Positions 43,261 through 51,848 are shown, counted from the stretch's first letter. The stretch is DNA of 64,000 nucleotides from JAXLYX01 sp046351215 (GCA_046351215.1 JAXLYX010000011.1:218554-282553); one strand, 5' to 3'. A program made the numbers and translations. The notes: generated from the letters alone by a model not told the origin.

Positions 43261-44115
43261 CTAGGCGTCGGCCACGACGGGCGACGCGGGGAGCGTCACC
43301 GAGCCGTTGCCGGGGGTCGAAGGCGGAGGGCCGTGGTGACCCTGGCCCTCCAGGAAGCCGATGAGGCGTTCGCGGACCTCGTAGAAGGCCGAGTCCTCGA
43401 GCAGGACGTGACGGTCCCGCGGGCGCTCGAACGGGACGGACACGATCTCGCCGACGTGGGCGTGGGGACCGTTCGTCATGAGCACCACCCGATCGCTGAG
43501 CAGGATCGCCTCGTCGACGTCGTGCGTCACCATCACGGCGGTGATGCGATGCTCCGCCCAGATCCCGAGCAGGACCTCCTGGAGCTCCATGCGCGTGATC
43601 GAATCGAGCATGCCGAACGGCTCGTCGAGCAGGAGGCACTTCGGTGCGAGCGCGAACGCCCGCGCGAGACCGACGCGCTGGCGCATGCCCTGGCTGAGCT
43701 CGGCGGGCCGCTTGTCGAGGGCCTCCCCGAGTCCGACGAGACCGAGGTAGTGCGCGGCGATGTCGCGCTTCTCCTTCTTCGTGGCGCGGGGCTTCACCTG
43801 ATCGATGCCGAGCAGGACGTTCTCGAGCGCCGTCATCCACGGGAGCAGGCAGGGCGCCTGGAAGACGACGCCTCGATCCGGCCCAGGCTCCGTCACCTCG
43901 CGACCGGCGAGCACGATGCCGCCGTGCGTGGGCGAGGCCAGCCCGGCCACCATCGAGAGGACCGTCGACTTGCCGCAGCCCGAGTGGCCCACGACGCTGA
44001 CGAACTCGCCTTCTGCGATGCGGAGATCGAAGCCCTCGACCACGGTCTGGGGGCCCTTCTTCGTCTCGAAGGTCTTCGAGACCTGGCTGATCTCGAGGAA
44101 GCGTGTGTCGGTCAC
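43261..44115 (-). CDS. nrtC: Nitrate-type ABC transporter ATPase (NrtC/D, consensus site)
   Basis: A 284-aa ATP-binding subunit. Walker A GHSGCGKST is near residue 42, the signature LSQGMRQRVGLARA near 140, Walker B CLLLDEPFGMLD near 160, and the switch histidine is present in VMVTHDVDEA near 196. The stretch ILLSDRVVLMTNGP is typical of nitrate and cyanate ATPases. The start is a GTG that overlaps the upstream gene stop (GTGA). No NrtA-like C-terminal extension is present, so this is the simple form. It pairs with the neighbouring ATPase as an asymmetric dimer. Confidence 0.88.
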   Translation of the reverse strand: MTDTRFLEISQVSKTFETKKGPQTVVEGFDLRIAEGEFVSVVGHSGCGKSTVLSMVAGLASPTHGGIVLAGREVTEPGPDRGVVFQAPCLLPWMTALENVLLGIDQVKPRATKKEKRDIAAHYLGLVGLGEALDKRPAELSQGMRQRVGLARAFALAPKCLLLDEPFGMLDSITRMELQEVLLGIWAEHRITAVMVTHDVDEAILLSDRVVLMTNGPHAHVGEIVSVPFERPRDRHVLLEDSAFYEVRERLIGFLEGQGHHGPPPSTPGNGSVTLPASPVVADA

Positions 44116-44954
44116 GGCGTGGCCTCCGGGGCGGGAGTCGTGGAAGCGGTCTTCGGGAGGGCGGACGCTCCGTGGCGCACTCCGCCGAGGAGGGTGCCGA
44201 GCAGCGCACCGCGGAGCTCCTTGAACCTCGGGTCGTGGTTCAACGCCTTGCGGTCGCGCGGCACCGGCAGATCGACGACGAACGAGGGGCCGAGCGTCGC
44301 CGCCGGGCCGCGACCGAGAGGGACGATGCGATCCGCGAGGAGGAGCGCCTCGTCGACGTCGTTGGTGATGAGCAGGATCGTCTTGCCGCTGCTGCGGCAG
44401 ATCCGATCGAGCTCGCCCTGGAGGTTGCCGCGGGTGAGCGCGTCGAGCGCCGAGAGCGGCTCGTCGAGCAGGAGGAGCTCCGGCTCCATCGCGAGGGCCC
44501 GCGCGAGCGAGACGCGCTGACGCATGCCGCCCGAGAGCTCGGAGGGGCGCTTCTCGCGAGCGGCCGAGAGGCCGACCATCGCGACGTAGCGATCCGTATG
44601 CTCGACCTTCTTCTTCTTCGTCCAGTCCGAGAAGACCTGGTCGACCGCGAGGTACACGTTCTCGTGCACCGTGAGCCACGGAAGCAGCGAGTAGTTCTGG
44701 AAGACGACGCCGCGCTCGGGGCTCGGCCCCGTGATCCGCTTCCCCTGGAACCGGACTTCGCCGCGATCGGGGAAGAGGAGGCCTGCGGCCAGGTTGACGA
44801 GAGTGGTCTTGCCGGCTCCGGAGTAGCCGACGACCGCGACCAGCTCGCCGGCTTCGAGGGTGAGGCTCACGTCCCGGAGGACCTCGGTGGTCGTCTTGCC
44901 GGTGGTGAAGCTCTTGCCGACGTTGTCGAGCTCGAGGAGGGCCATGGGTCTCAT
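44112..44954 (-). CDS. nrtD: Nitrate-type ABC transporter ATPase with Asn in the switch position
   Basis: A 280-aa ATP-binding subunit. Walker A is GYSGAGKTT, the signature LSGGMRQRVSLARA and Walker B LLLLDEPLSALD. The switch motif reads LLITNDVDEA, with Asn in place of the usual His. The family branch ending in LADRIVPLGRGP is a nitrate/taurine-type group in which this change occurs, so it is probably natural and not a defect. The start at ATG 44954 overlaps the permease stop (ATGA); an ATG at 44945 is the alternative. Confidence 0.87.
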   Translation of the reverse strand: MRPMALLELDNVGKSFTTGKTTTEVLRDVSLTLEAGELVAVVGYSGAGKTTLVNLAAGLLFPDRGEVRFQGKRITGPSPERGVVFQNYSLLPWLTVHENVYLAVDQVFSDWTKKKKVEHTDRYVAMVGLSAAREKRPSELSGGMRQRVSLARALAMEPELLLLDEPLSALDALTRGNLQGELDRICRSSGKTILLITNDVDEALLLADRIVPLGRGPAATLGPSFVVDLPVPRDRKALNHDPRFKELRGALLGTLLGGVRHGASALPKTASTTPAPEATP

Positions 44955-45742
44955 GCCGCCTTGAAGCGGCCCTCCGCGAGGCTCATGAGCCGGTCGAGCG
45001 CGAAACCGACGAAGCCGATGGTGAGGATGCAGAGCAGCAGGTGCTCGTAGACGAGGCTGTTGTATTCCTGCCAGAGGAAGCCGCCGACGCCGGGGGAGCC
45101 CGTGAGCATCTCGCTCGCGACGATGACGAGCCAGGCGATGCCGAGGCTGAGCCGGAAGCCCGTGAACATGTACGGCATCGCGGCCGGGAGCAGGACCTTG
45201 AAGAGGGTCTTCGTCCGCGAGAGGCGCAGGACCTTCGCGACGTTCAGGTAGTCCTGTGGGATCGAGCGGATGCCGAGGGCCGTGTTCATCACCGTCGGCC
45301 ACATCGAGCACATGGCGATGGTGAAGAGGCCGGCCGGTTCGGGCTGCTCGAAGAGGACGAGGCCGAGGGGGAGCCAGGCGAGCGGTGACAGGGGCCGCAG
45401 GATCTGCACGATCGGATCGAAGGCCTTGGCGAAGACCCGCGACAGGCCGAGGAGCAGGCCGAGGGGGACCGCCATCGCGAGCCCGAGGGTGTAGCCCTTG
45501 GCCACGCGCACCAGCGAGTACCCCGTGAACCGGAGGATGCCCTGGTCGAGCTCACCACGCTTCTCGAAGGGGTGCAGCACGTAGAGCTTGCTCGCCTCCC
45601 AGGTCTCGAGCGGCGACGGAAGCTGTTCGGCGAGGAACTGGCTCGCGACCTGCCAGAGGACGACGACGAGGACGCCGCCGACGAGTGGGAGCACGAGGGA
45701 CTCGACCCGGTCTCGGACGAAGGGATTCGGTGCGGTGGCCAT
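44951..45742 (-). CDS. nrtB: Nitrate ABC transporter permease
   Basis: A 263-aa inner-membrane permease with six predicted helices. The cytoplasmic EAA-like loop (RSIPQDYLNVAKVLRLSRTKTLFKVLLPAAMPYMFTGFR) couples to the ATPases. LSPLAWLPLGLVLF and SEMLTGSPGVGGFLWQEYN are typical of the nitrate/sulfonate/taurine (NrtB, TauC) group. It lies 10 bases after the NrtA gene and overlaps the first ATPase gene, so the importer genes are co-transcribed. Confidence 0.9.
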   Translation of the reverse strand: MATAPNPFVRDRVESLVLPLVGGVLVVVLWQVASQFLAEQLPSPLETWEASKLYVLHPFEKRGELDQGILRFTGYSLVRVAKGYTLGLAMAVPLGLLLGLSRVFAKAFDPIVQILRPLSPLAWLPLGLVLFEQPEPAGLFTIAMCSMWPTVMNTALGIRSIPQDYLNVAKVLRLSRTKTLFKVLLPAAMPYMFTGFRLSLGIAWLVIVASEMLTGSPGVGGFLWQEYNSLVYEHLLLCILTIGFVGFALDRLMSLAEGRFKAA

Positions 45743-45752
45743 GGCTTCCTCC

Positions 45753-47087
45753 TCAGACGCCCTTGAGGGCGTGGACGTCGAACGAGCGCGCGTAGCCCTC
45801 GGGATCGCGCGGATCGAAGGTCTTCCCGTCGAAGAGCGTCTCGGGCGCGTCGCTCTGCGCGGCGGGGGTCACGCCCAGCTCGCGAAGCGCCTCGGAGTAG
45901 AGGTCGTAGCGCATCACCCGCCGCGAGATGCCGTCGTAGTCCGGCGCCGTCTCGGTGAAGCCCCAGCGTCGGAACTGCGAGAGGAACCACTTCGCGTACT
46001 TCGCCTGGGGCGCGTTGCAGTCCCGATCGTGGAAGATCATGTACTTCGAGTCCTGCTCGGTGCGACCGTCGCCGTAGTCGTACTGGCCCTTGAGGCGACC
46101 CGCGATCAGCTCCGGCGCACAGTTCACGTAGGTCGTGCGGCCGATGATGCTCGCCAGCTCGTCGCGGTTCCTCATGTCGTCCAGCCAGACGCTTGCCTCG
46201 TACATGGCCTTCAGGACCGCCTTGACGGTCCGCGGATTCCGCTGGGCGAAGTCCTCGCGGAAGGCCAGGACTTTCTCCGGATGGTCCGCCCACATCTGCT
46301 GCGTGGTGATCGCCGTGAAGCCGATCTGATCCGCGATGGCGCGCGCGTTCCACGGCTCGCCGACGCAGAAGCCCTTCATGCGTCCGACCCGCATGTTCGC
46401 GACCATCTGCGGAGGCGGAATCGTGACGAGGGCCACGTCGCGGTCGGGATGGATGCCGCCCGCCCCGAGGAAGTAGCGCATCCACATCGCGTGGGTGCCC
46501 GTCGGGAAGGTCATGGCGAAGGTCATCGGGGAGCCCGCGTCCTTGGCCGCCATCACGAGCGGCGTGAGGGCGTGGGGATCGCGTGAGACCTTGCCCTTGA
46601 ACTCGTTGGCGAGGCTGATGCCCTGCCCGTTCCGGTTGATCTGCCAGGGGGCGATCATGGGGACGCGCGGCGAGCCGCCGATGCCCATCGTCGACGCGAG
46701 CGGCATGCCCAGCAGCATGTGCGTCGCCTGGATGTCGCCGTTCGAGAGCGAGTCGCGGATGGCGGCCCAGCTCGCGCCCTTCACCAGGGTCGCGTTGATG
46801 CCGTACTTGCGGAAGATTCCCTTCTCGTGAGCGATGACGAGCGGCGAGCAATCCGTGAGCGCGATCATGCCGAAGCGGAGGTCCGGCGTCTCGGGGCCCG
46901 TCGACGCCGTCGTCGTCGACGGCGCGGGCGCGGCGGCGCGCGTGCGCTCCTCGCTGCAGCCGAGCAGCGACGTGGAGGCGATGGCTCCCGCGGCGCCCGC
47001 TCCGGCGACCTTCAGGAAGCGGCGACGGCTCGGGGACTGAAACTGGACTCCATCAGTTCGATTGGAGCGGTTGCGACGATCCTTCAT
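45753..47087 (-). CDS. nrtA: Nitrate-binding lipoprotein of the ABC importer
   Basis: A 444-aa periplasmic substrate-binding protein. The N-terminus has a twin-arginine signal (SRRRFLK at 20-26) and a lipobox (LLGC, Cys 44), so it is exported folded and anchored. The mature part matches NrtA/CmpA: LRFGMIALTDCSPLVIAHEKG near 70, GMPLASTMGIGG near 130, FPTGTHAMWMRYFLGAGGIHP near 195, and PYVGEPWN-like GFCVGEPWNARAIA near 240. It binds nitrate and/or nitrite. A regulatory region of about 220 bases lies upstream, separating it from the nitrate MFS gene. Confidence 0.93.
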   Translation of the reverse strand: MKDRRNRSNRTDGVQFQSPSRRRFLKVAGAGAAGAIASTSLLGCSEERTRAAAPAPSTTTASTGPETPDLRFGMIALTDCSPLVIAHEKGIFRKYGINATLVKGASWAAIRDSLSNGDIQATHMLLGMPLASTMGIGGSPRVPMIAPWQINRNGQGISLANEFKGKVSRDPHALTPLVMAAKDAGSPMTFAMTFPTGTHAMWMRYFLGAGGIHPDRDVALVTIPPPQMVANMRVGRMKGFCVGEPWNARAIADQIGFTAITTQQMWADHPEKVLAFREDFAQRNPRTVKAVLKAMYEASVWLDDMRNRDELASIIGRTTYVNCAPELIAGRLKGQYDYGDGRTEQDSKYMIFHDRDCNAPQAKYAKWFLSQFRRWGFTETAPDYDGISRRVMRYDLYSEALRELGVTPAAQSDAPETLFDGKTFDPRDPEGYARSFDVHALKGV

Positions 47088-47123
47088 GACGGCCACCCTC
47101 GTGCTCGGAACGACGACTCCGTA

Positions 47124-47135
47124 TCGTCGAGTCCA
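47124..47135 (-). promoter_or_regulatory. GAGTCCA element upstream of nrtA (12-bp copy)
   Basis: TCGTCGAGTCCA lies 37 bases before the nrtA start. It matches a copy in the nitrite reductase promoter region (TCATCGAGTCCA at 48770-48781) at 11 of 12 positions. A third GAGTCCA lies at 48705-48711. Sharing between two promoters of one pathway suggests a regulator site. Confidence 0.45.
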
Positions 47136-47187
47136 TAAATGAGGTGTGGTCCAGTCTCTTTTCCTGGCGGTTTCGAAATCGAGAAAT

Positions 47188-47210
47188 CGCGTCGTGCGGA
47201 ACACGACGCG
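47188..47210. other. Hairpin in the nrtA upstream region
   Basis: CGCGTCGTG and CACGACGCG form a perfect 9-bp stem with a 5-base loop. It lies between the MFS terminator and the nrtA start and may be a second terminator or an operator. Confidence 0.4.
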
Positions 47211-47259
47211 CATTCGAAACAAGGCGCGATTCCCGCGGGATTCCGCTCCGACGGAACGA

Positions 47260-47289
47260 GAGAAGGCCGCGGGGGATCGCGGCCTTCTC
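47260..47289. terminator. Terminator after the nitrate MFS gene
   Basis: GAGAAGGCCGCG pairs with CGCGGCCTTCTC over 12 bp around a 6-base loop. It begins 22 bases past the stop of the minus-strand MFS gene, so it separates that gene from nrtA. Confidence 0.75.
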
Positions 47290-47311
47290 GACGTTCGCGG
47301 TGCGTCTCGGC

Positions 47312-48640
47312 CTACTCGGCGGGCACGGCGGCGAGAGCCTCGCGCTCCCTCAAGCTGCGCTCGAGCGCGGCCTGGGCGGCGGCCTCCTCCTCCTCGCTGA
47401 AGCCCACGAAGGGCACCAGGAGGCCTGCAACGAGCACGAAGACGCCCATGGCGAGGAAGGCGTCGGTCGCGTGGATCGACTCCGAACGGAAGAGGAAGCC
47501 CGCGGCGACCGCTCCGAGGTTGCCGCCGGCGCCCACCACGCCCGAGACCGAGCCGAGGGCCTTCCGGTTCACCATCGGGACGACGCTGAAGGTCGCGCCG
47601 CACGCCATCTCCACGAAGAGGCTGAAGACGACGAGGAGCGCGATCGCCGGACCGAGGTGGTGGGCCCGGCTGAATCCGAGGAGGGCGACGGACTCGAGGA
47701 GGAGGATGGCGGCGAGGAAGAGCACGCGTCCGCGGAGGCCGTGGCGGATGCCGGCGCGGTCGCCGCCGATCCCGCCGAGGGCCCTCGCGAAGAGGTTCAT
47801 GAGGCCGTGGAGGCCCGCCACCATGCCCGCCGCCGTGAGCCCGAGGCCGAAGTGGTCGTGGAAATACGTCGCCGCGACGTTGTTGATCGTGAGCTCCACG
47901 CCGAAGCAGGCCGCGTAGGCGATGGCGAGGACGAGCACCCGCGGATCGGAGAGCGCCTCGCGGAAGGGCGCCTTCGCCGTCGCGCCCGGATCCCTCTTCA
48001 CCTCGGGGTAATTGCCCTCGGGGACGTCGGTCGTGTTCCGGAGGTAGAGGATGCCCATGACGACGAGCAGCGTCGCGGGCAGCACCATCGCCACCCGGTA
48101 GCCGATTGCGTGGGGCATGCCGAGGCTCGCCAGGCCTGCGAGGACGAGGGGCATCGCGATCTGCGTGACGCCGCCGCCGAGGTTGCCCCAGCCGGCGGTC
48201 ACGGCGTTCGCGGTCCCGACCACGTTCGGCGCGAACATCACCGACGTGTGGTACTGCGTGATCACGAACGAAGCGCCGATGAAGCCGACTGCGAGGCGGG
48301 CCGCGAGGAATTGGGGATAGGTCTCGGCGAGGCCGATGCCGACGACGGGGATCGCTCCGAGGAAAAGGAGCGCGGCGTAGGTCCGGCGGGGGCCGAACCT
48401 GTCCAGGATCCGGCCCACGATCAGGCGGGCGATGATCGTCACGGCCACGGACGCGATGACCGCGTTGCCCATCTGGGTCTTCGTGAGACCGAAGCGGTCG
48501 CGGACGATCGGCATGAGAGGCGCGACCGCGAACCAGGAGAAGAAGCAGACGAAGAACGCCATCCAGGTCGTGTGGAAGGCGCGCATCGGCCGCGTGCGGA
48601 AGTCCGCGAGCTCGATTCGGACGGCTTGGGTCGATTCCAT
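47312..48640 (-). CDS. Nitrate/nitrite MFS transporter (NarK/NasA family)
   Basis: A 442-aa inner-membrane carrier with 12 predicted helices. The two nitrate-signature motifs are present: AGWGNLGGGVTQ near residue 150 and GAGGNLGAVAAG near 370. The Arg in helix 2 (IIARLIVGRILDRFGPRR) and RALGGIGGDR in helix 8 match the family's substrate-binding positions. It imports nitrate or exchanges it for nitrite. Together with the ABC importer it gives the cell two uptake routes. It is divergent from nirB, with 255 bases between the starts. Confidence 0.93.
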   Translation of the reverse strand: MESTQAVRIELADFRTRPMRAFHTTWMAFFVCFFSWFAVAPLMPIVRDRFGLTKTQMGNAVIASVAVTIIARLIVGRILDRFGPRRTYAALLFLGAIPVVGIGLAETYPQFLAARLAVGFIGASFVITQYHTSVMFAPNVVGTANAVTAGWGNLGGGVTQIAMPLVLAGLASLGMPHAIGYRVAMVLPATLLVVMGILYLRNTTDVPEGNYPEVKRDPGATAKAPFREALSDPRVLVLAIAYAACFGVELTINNVAATYFHDHFGLGLTAAGMVAGLHGLMNLFARALGGIGGDRAGIRHGLRGRVLFLAAILLLESVALLGFSRAHHLGPAIALLVVFSLFVEMACGATFSVVPMVNRKALGSVSGVVGAGGNLGAVAAGFLFRSESIHATDAFLAMGVFVLVAGLLVPFVGFSEEEEAAAQAALERSLREREALAAVPAE

Positions 48641-48674
48641 GTCGTGGATCTAGCGAGCTCAAGTTTCCGGATCG

Positions 48675-48688
48675 TTTCCGCGCGGAAA
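48675..48688. promoter_or_regulatory. 14-bp palindrome upstream of the nitrate MFS gene
   Basis: TTTCCGCGCGGAAA is a perfect palindrome 35 bases before the MFS start. The half-site GTTTCCG recurs at 48663 and 48783 in the same divergent region, which argues for an operator over chance. Confidence 0.45.
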
Positions 48689-48704
48689 ACAATGCGGCGC
48701 TGCA

Positions 48705-48711
48705 GAGTCCA
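48705..48711 (+). promoter_or_regulatory. GAGTCCA element in the divergent nitrate promoter region
   Basis: GAGTCCA followed by CTTT, the same core as the elements at 47129-47135 and 48775-48781. Spacing to the second copy here is 70 bases, close to seven helical turns. Confidence 0.35.
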
Positions 48712-48769
48712 CTTTAGGGGTCCGCCGGCTCGGTGTGTTTCGTCTCGATTGCCGAACGGTAAAATGGAG

Positions 48770-48781
48770 TCATCGAGTCCA
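48770..48781 (+). promoter_or_regulatory. Second GAGTCCA element in the divergent region
   Basis: TCATCGAGTCCA, matching the nrtA copy at 11 of 12 positions. It is followed by CGTTTCCG, so it abuts a GTTTCCG half-site. No good sigma-70 promoter is visible for nirB here. Confidence 0.45.
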
Positions 48782-48895
48782 CGTTTCCGTGGTCGAGCGC
48801 TCGTGATGGCTCATCTTCCTCTTCGTGGAGCGCATGTGCGGCCCGTCGGAGACCTTCCCGCTCCGACGTCGTGCCGCCGGAACACGGGGCAGATC

Positions 48896-51841
48896 ATGAG
48901 CGAAACGTCCAATCCTCGTACGATCGTCGTAGTCGGCAACGGCATGGTGGGTCACCGCTTCGTCGACCGTCTGACGGCCGACGGAGCATCGCACGGCTTC
49001 CGCGTGATTCTCGTGGGGGAGGAGAGTCGGGCGGCGTACGACCGGGTGCACCTCACGGACTACTTCGTCAAAGGTGGCGACGCGCTCGTGCTCCCCGAGC
49101 CCGGCTTCCACGAGGCGCGCGGCATCGAGCTCCGGCTGGGCGTGCGCGTGGTCGGGGTCGACCGCGACTCCCGCACCGTCTCGCTCTCGGACGGGACCGA
49201 CCTCGACTACGACGCCCTGGTGCTGGCCACGGGCTCGAGCCCCTTCGTTCCCCCGCTGCCGGGGATCGGCACCCGCGGCGTGCACGTGTACCGGACGATC
49301 GAGGATCTCGACGGAATCCGTGCCCAGGCGGTCTCCGCGAAGAAGGCGATCGTGATCGGCGGCGGTCTGCTCGGTCTCGAGGCCGCGCGCGCCGTGCAGG
49401 CGCTCGGGCTCGCGAGCGAGGTCGTCGAGATGGCGCCGCGCCTCCTGCCCCGGCAGCTCGACGACGGGGGCTCGAAGCTCCTCGAGCGGACGATCCGCGG
49501 CATGGGGATCGGAATCCACCTCGGCGCCTCGACGAAGTCCGTCGTCGGGGAGGAGACCGTCACCGGCCTCGAGCTCGGCGACGGGACGGTGCTCTCGGCC
49601 GACATGATCGTCGTCTCCGCCGGCATCCGGCCTCGGGACGAGCTCGCCCGCGCGTCGGGCCTCGCGCTCGGCGAGCGCGGCGGCATCGCCGTCGACGACG
49701 GGCTCGCGACGAGCGATCCCGCGATCTTCGCCATCGGCGAGTGCGCGAGCCATCGGGGCATGGTCTACGGCCTCGTGGCTCCCGGCTACGACATGGCCGA
49801 CGTCCTCGCGCGTCGGCTCCGCGGGGAGGATGCGCGCTTCGAGGGCGCCGATCTCTCGACGCGTCTCAAGCTCCTCGGGACCGACGTCGCCAGCGTCGGC
49901 GATCCCTTCGTCGACGGGCCCGAGGTGCGGAGCATCGTCTACCAGGACCTCGTGAAGGGGGTCTACAAGAAGCTCGTCCTCTCGGCGGACGGGAAGCTCG
50001 TGCTCGGCGCCGTCCTCGTCGGCGACGCCTCCGACTTCGGCACGCTCCTCGGGCACTACCGCACGAAGGATCCCCTGCCCGAGCCGCCCGAGTCCGTGCT
50101 CTTCGGGGCCATGGAGGTCACGGGAGGCAAGTCGAAGGGACCGTCGACGAAGCAGAGCGTCTGCTCCTGCAACAACGTGACGCGAGGCGCGCTCTGCTCG
50201 GCCATCCGCGACAAGGGTCTCGCGAGCGTCGGCGAGGTGAAGAAGGCGACCTCCGCCGGCACGGGCTGCGGCGGCTGTCTCCCCCTCGTCACCGACATCC
50301 TGCAGGCGGAGCTCGCCGCGATGGGCAACGCGCAGAAGCCGCGCCTCTGCGAGCACTTCGACTACACGCGCACCGAGCTCTTCGAGATCGTCCGCGTGAA
50401 GCGCCTCCGCACCTTCGAGGAGCTCCTCGCGAGCCACGGCAGCGGCCTCGGCTGCGAGATCTGCAAGCCGACGGTCGCGTCGATCCTCGCGAGCATCCAC
50501 AACGAGTGGGTCCTCGAGCACGCGACGCTCCAGGACACGAACGACCGCTTCCTCGCGAACATCCAGCGCAAGGGGCTCTACTCGGTGGTTCCCCGGATCC
50601 CGGGCGGCGAGATCACGCCCGAGAAGCTCATCGTGATCGGCGAGGTCGCGAAGAAGTACGGCCTCTACACCAAGATCACGGGAGGCCAGCGCATCGACCT
50701 CTTCGGCGCGCGCGTCGACCAGCTTCCGGACATCTGGGAGGAGCTCGTCGAGGCCGGCTTCGAGAGCGGCCACGCCTACGGCAAGGCGCTCCGCACCGTG
50801 AAGAGCTGCGTCGGCTCGACCTGGTGTCGATATGGGGTGCAGGACTCGGTCGGCTTCGCGGTCCGCGTCGAGGAGCGGTACAAGGGGCTCCGGGCGCCGC
50901 ACAAGCTGAAGAGCGCGGTCTCGGGCTGCGTCCGCGAGTGCGCCGAGGCGCAGAGCAAGGACTTCGGGCTCATCGCCACGGAGAAGGGCTACAACCTCTA
51001 CGTCTGCGGAAACGGGGGAGCGAAGCCGCGCCACGCCGACCTGCTCGCTTCCGACCTCGACGAGGAGACGGCGCTCCGGTTCGTCGACCGCTTCCTCATG
51101 TTCTACGTGCGCACGGCCGACCGCCTCACGCGCACGTCCGTGTGGCTCGAGAAGCTCGAGGGAGGGATCGACCACCTCCGCGACGTGGTGGTGAACGACT
51201 CGCTCGGCATCGCGGCGGATCTCGAGCGCGACATGCAGGCGATCGTCGATACCTACCAGTGCGAGTGGGCCTCGGTCGTGCGCGACCCGGAGAAGCGGGC
51301 GGGCTTCGGCCGCTACGCGACCGAGGGCGACGCGGCGGATCGCATCGTCTACGTCGAGCAGCGCGGCCAGCTGCGGCCCGCGGACTGGGTCGAGAACGCG
51401 CCTTCCGCTGCGCCGCGGCGGAGCCTCCCCGTGGTCACGACCGAGTGGGTCCGGGCCGGCCTCGTCCGTGACATCCCGGCGGACGGGGGCATCGCCATCC
51501 CGCACGGACAGGGCACGGTCGCGGTCTTCCGCGTCGCGGCGACCGGGGCGCTCTTCGCCACCGAGAACGCCTGCCCGCACACGGGCGACGAGGTCCTCGC
51601 CCGCGGTCTGCTCGGTGACGCGTCGGGCGTGCCGAAGGTCGCGTGTCCGCACCACAAGAAGACCTTCGCGCTCGAGACCGGAGCCTGCCTCTCGGACGAG
51701 GGCTACGCGATCGAGACCTTCCCGACGAAGCTCGTCGGCGACGAGGTCTGGGTCGAGCTCCCGCCGGCAGCCCTCTTCGGCAAGCGCCCGTGCGCGAACG
51801 AATCGGCGGCCTGCTCCGCTTCGGTCGCAGCTGCCGAATGA
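48896..51841 (+). CDS. nirB: NAD(P)H-dependent assimilatory nitrite reductase, NirB-NirD fusion
   Basis: Reduces nitrite to ammonium. The 981-aa protein starts with FAD and NAD(P)H domains (VVVGNGMVGHRF near 13, VIGGGLLGLEAARAV near 155) and a BFD-type 2Fe-2S segment (CSCNNVTRGALC...GCGGC near 422-465). The sulfite/nitrite reductase halves carry the siroheme/4Fe-4S ligands SCVGSTWC and GCVRECAEAQ near 640-685. Residues from about 860 form a NirD-like Rieske domain with CPHT near 898 and CPHH near 920, so both subunits are one chain with an apparently complete 2Fe-2S site. E. coli NirD lacks those ligands. It leads the plus-strand nitrate operon. Confidence 0.93.
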   Translation: MSETSNPRTIVVVGNGMVGHRFVDRLTADGASHGFRVILVGEESRAAYDRVHLTDYFVKGGDALVLPEPGFHEARGIELRLGVRVVGVDRDSRTVSLSDGTDLDYDALVLATGSSPFVPPLPGIGTRGVHVYRTIEDLDGIRAQAVSAKKAIVIGGGLLGLEAARAVQALGLASEVVEMAPRLLPRQLDDGGSKLLERTIRGMGIGIHLGASTKSVVGEETVTGLELGDGTVLSADMIVVSAGIRPRDELARASGLALGERGGIAVDDGLATSDPAIFAIGECASHRGMVYGLVAPGYDMADVLARRLRGEDARFEGADLSTRLKLLGTDVASVGDPFVDGPEVRSIVYQDLVKGVYKKLVLSADGKLVLGAVLVGDASDFGTLLGHYRTKDPLPEPPESVLFGAMEVTGGKSKGPSTKQSVCSCNNVTRGALCSAIRDKGLASVGEVKKATSAGTGCGGCLPLVTDILQAELAAMGNAQKPRLCEHFDYTRTELFEIVRVKRLRTFEELLASHGSGLGCEICKPTVASILASIHNEWVLEHATLQDTNDRFLANIQRKGLYSVVPRIPGGEITPEKLIVIGEVAKKYGLYTKITGGQRIDLFGARVDQLPDIWEELVEAGFESGHAYGKALRTVKSCVGSTWCRYGVQDSVGFAVRVEERYKGLRAPHKLKSAVSGCVRECAEAQSKDFGLIATEKGYNLYVCGNGGAKPRHADLLASDLDEETALRFVDRFLMFYVRTADRLTRTSVWLEKLEGGIDHLRDVVVNDSLGIAADLERDMQAIVDTYQCEWASVVRDPEKRAGFGRYATEGDAADRIVYVEQRGQLRPADWVENAPSAAPRRSLPVVTTEWVRAGLVRDIPADGGIAIPHGQGTVAVFRVAATGALFATENACPHTGDEVLARGLLGDASGVPKVACPHHKKTFALETGACLSDEGYAIETFPTKLVGDEVWVELPPAALFGKRPCANESAACSASVAAAE

Positions 51842-51848
51842 GGTCCGC

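Noticed and set aside
44112..44954. ATPase with Asn in place of the switch His as a decayed gene
   Set aside because: All other motifs are intact, start and stop are tightly coupled to the neighbours, and the whole LADRIVPLG context suggests a natural subfamily trait.
48721..48770. TTGCCG...TAAAAT as a sigma-70 promoter for nirB
   Set aside because: The two boxes are only 5 bp apart, incompatible with sigma-70 spacing.
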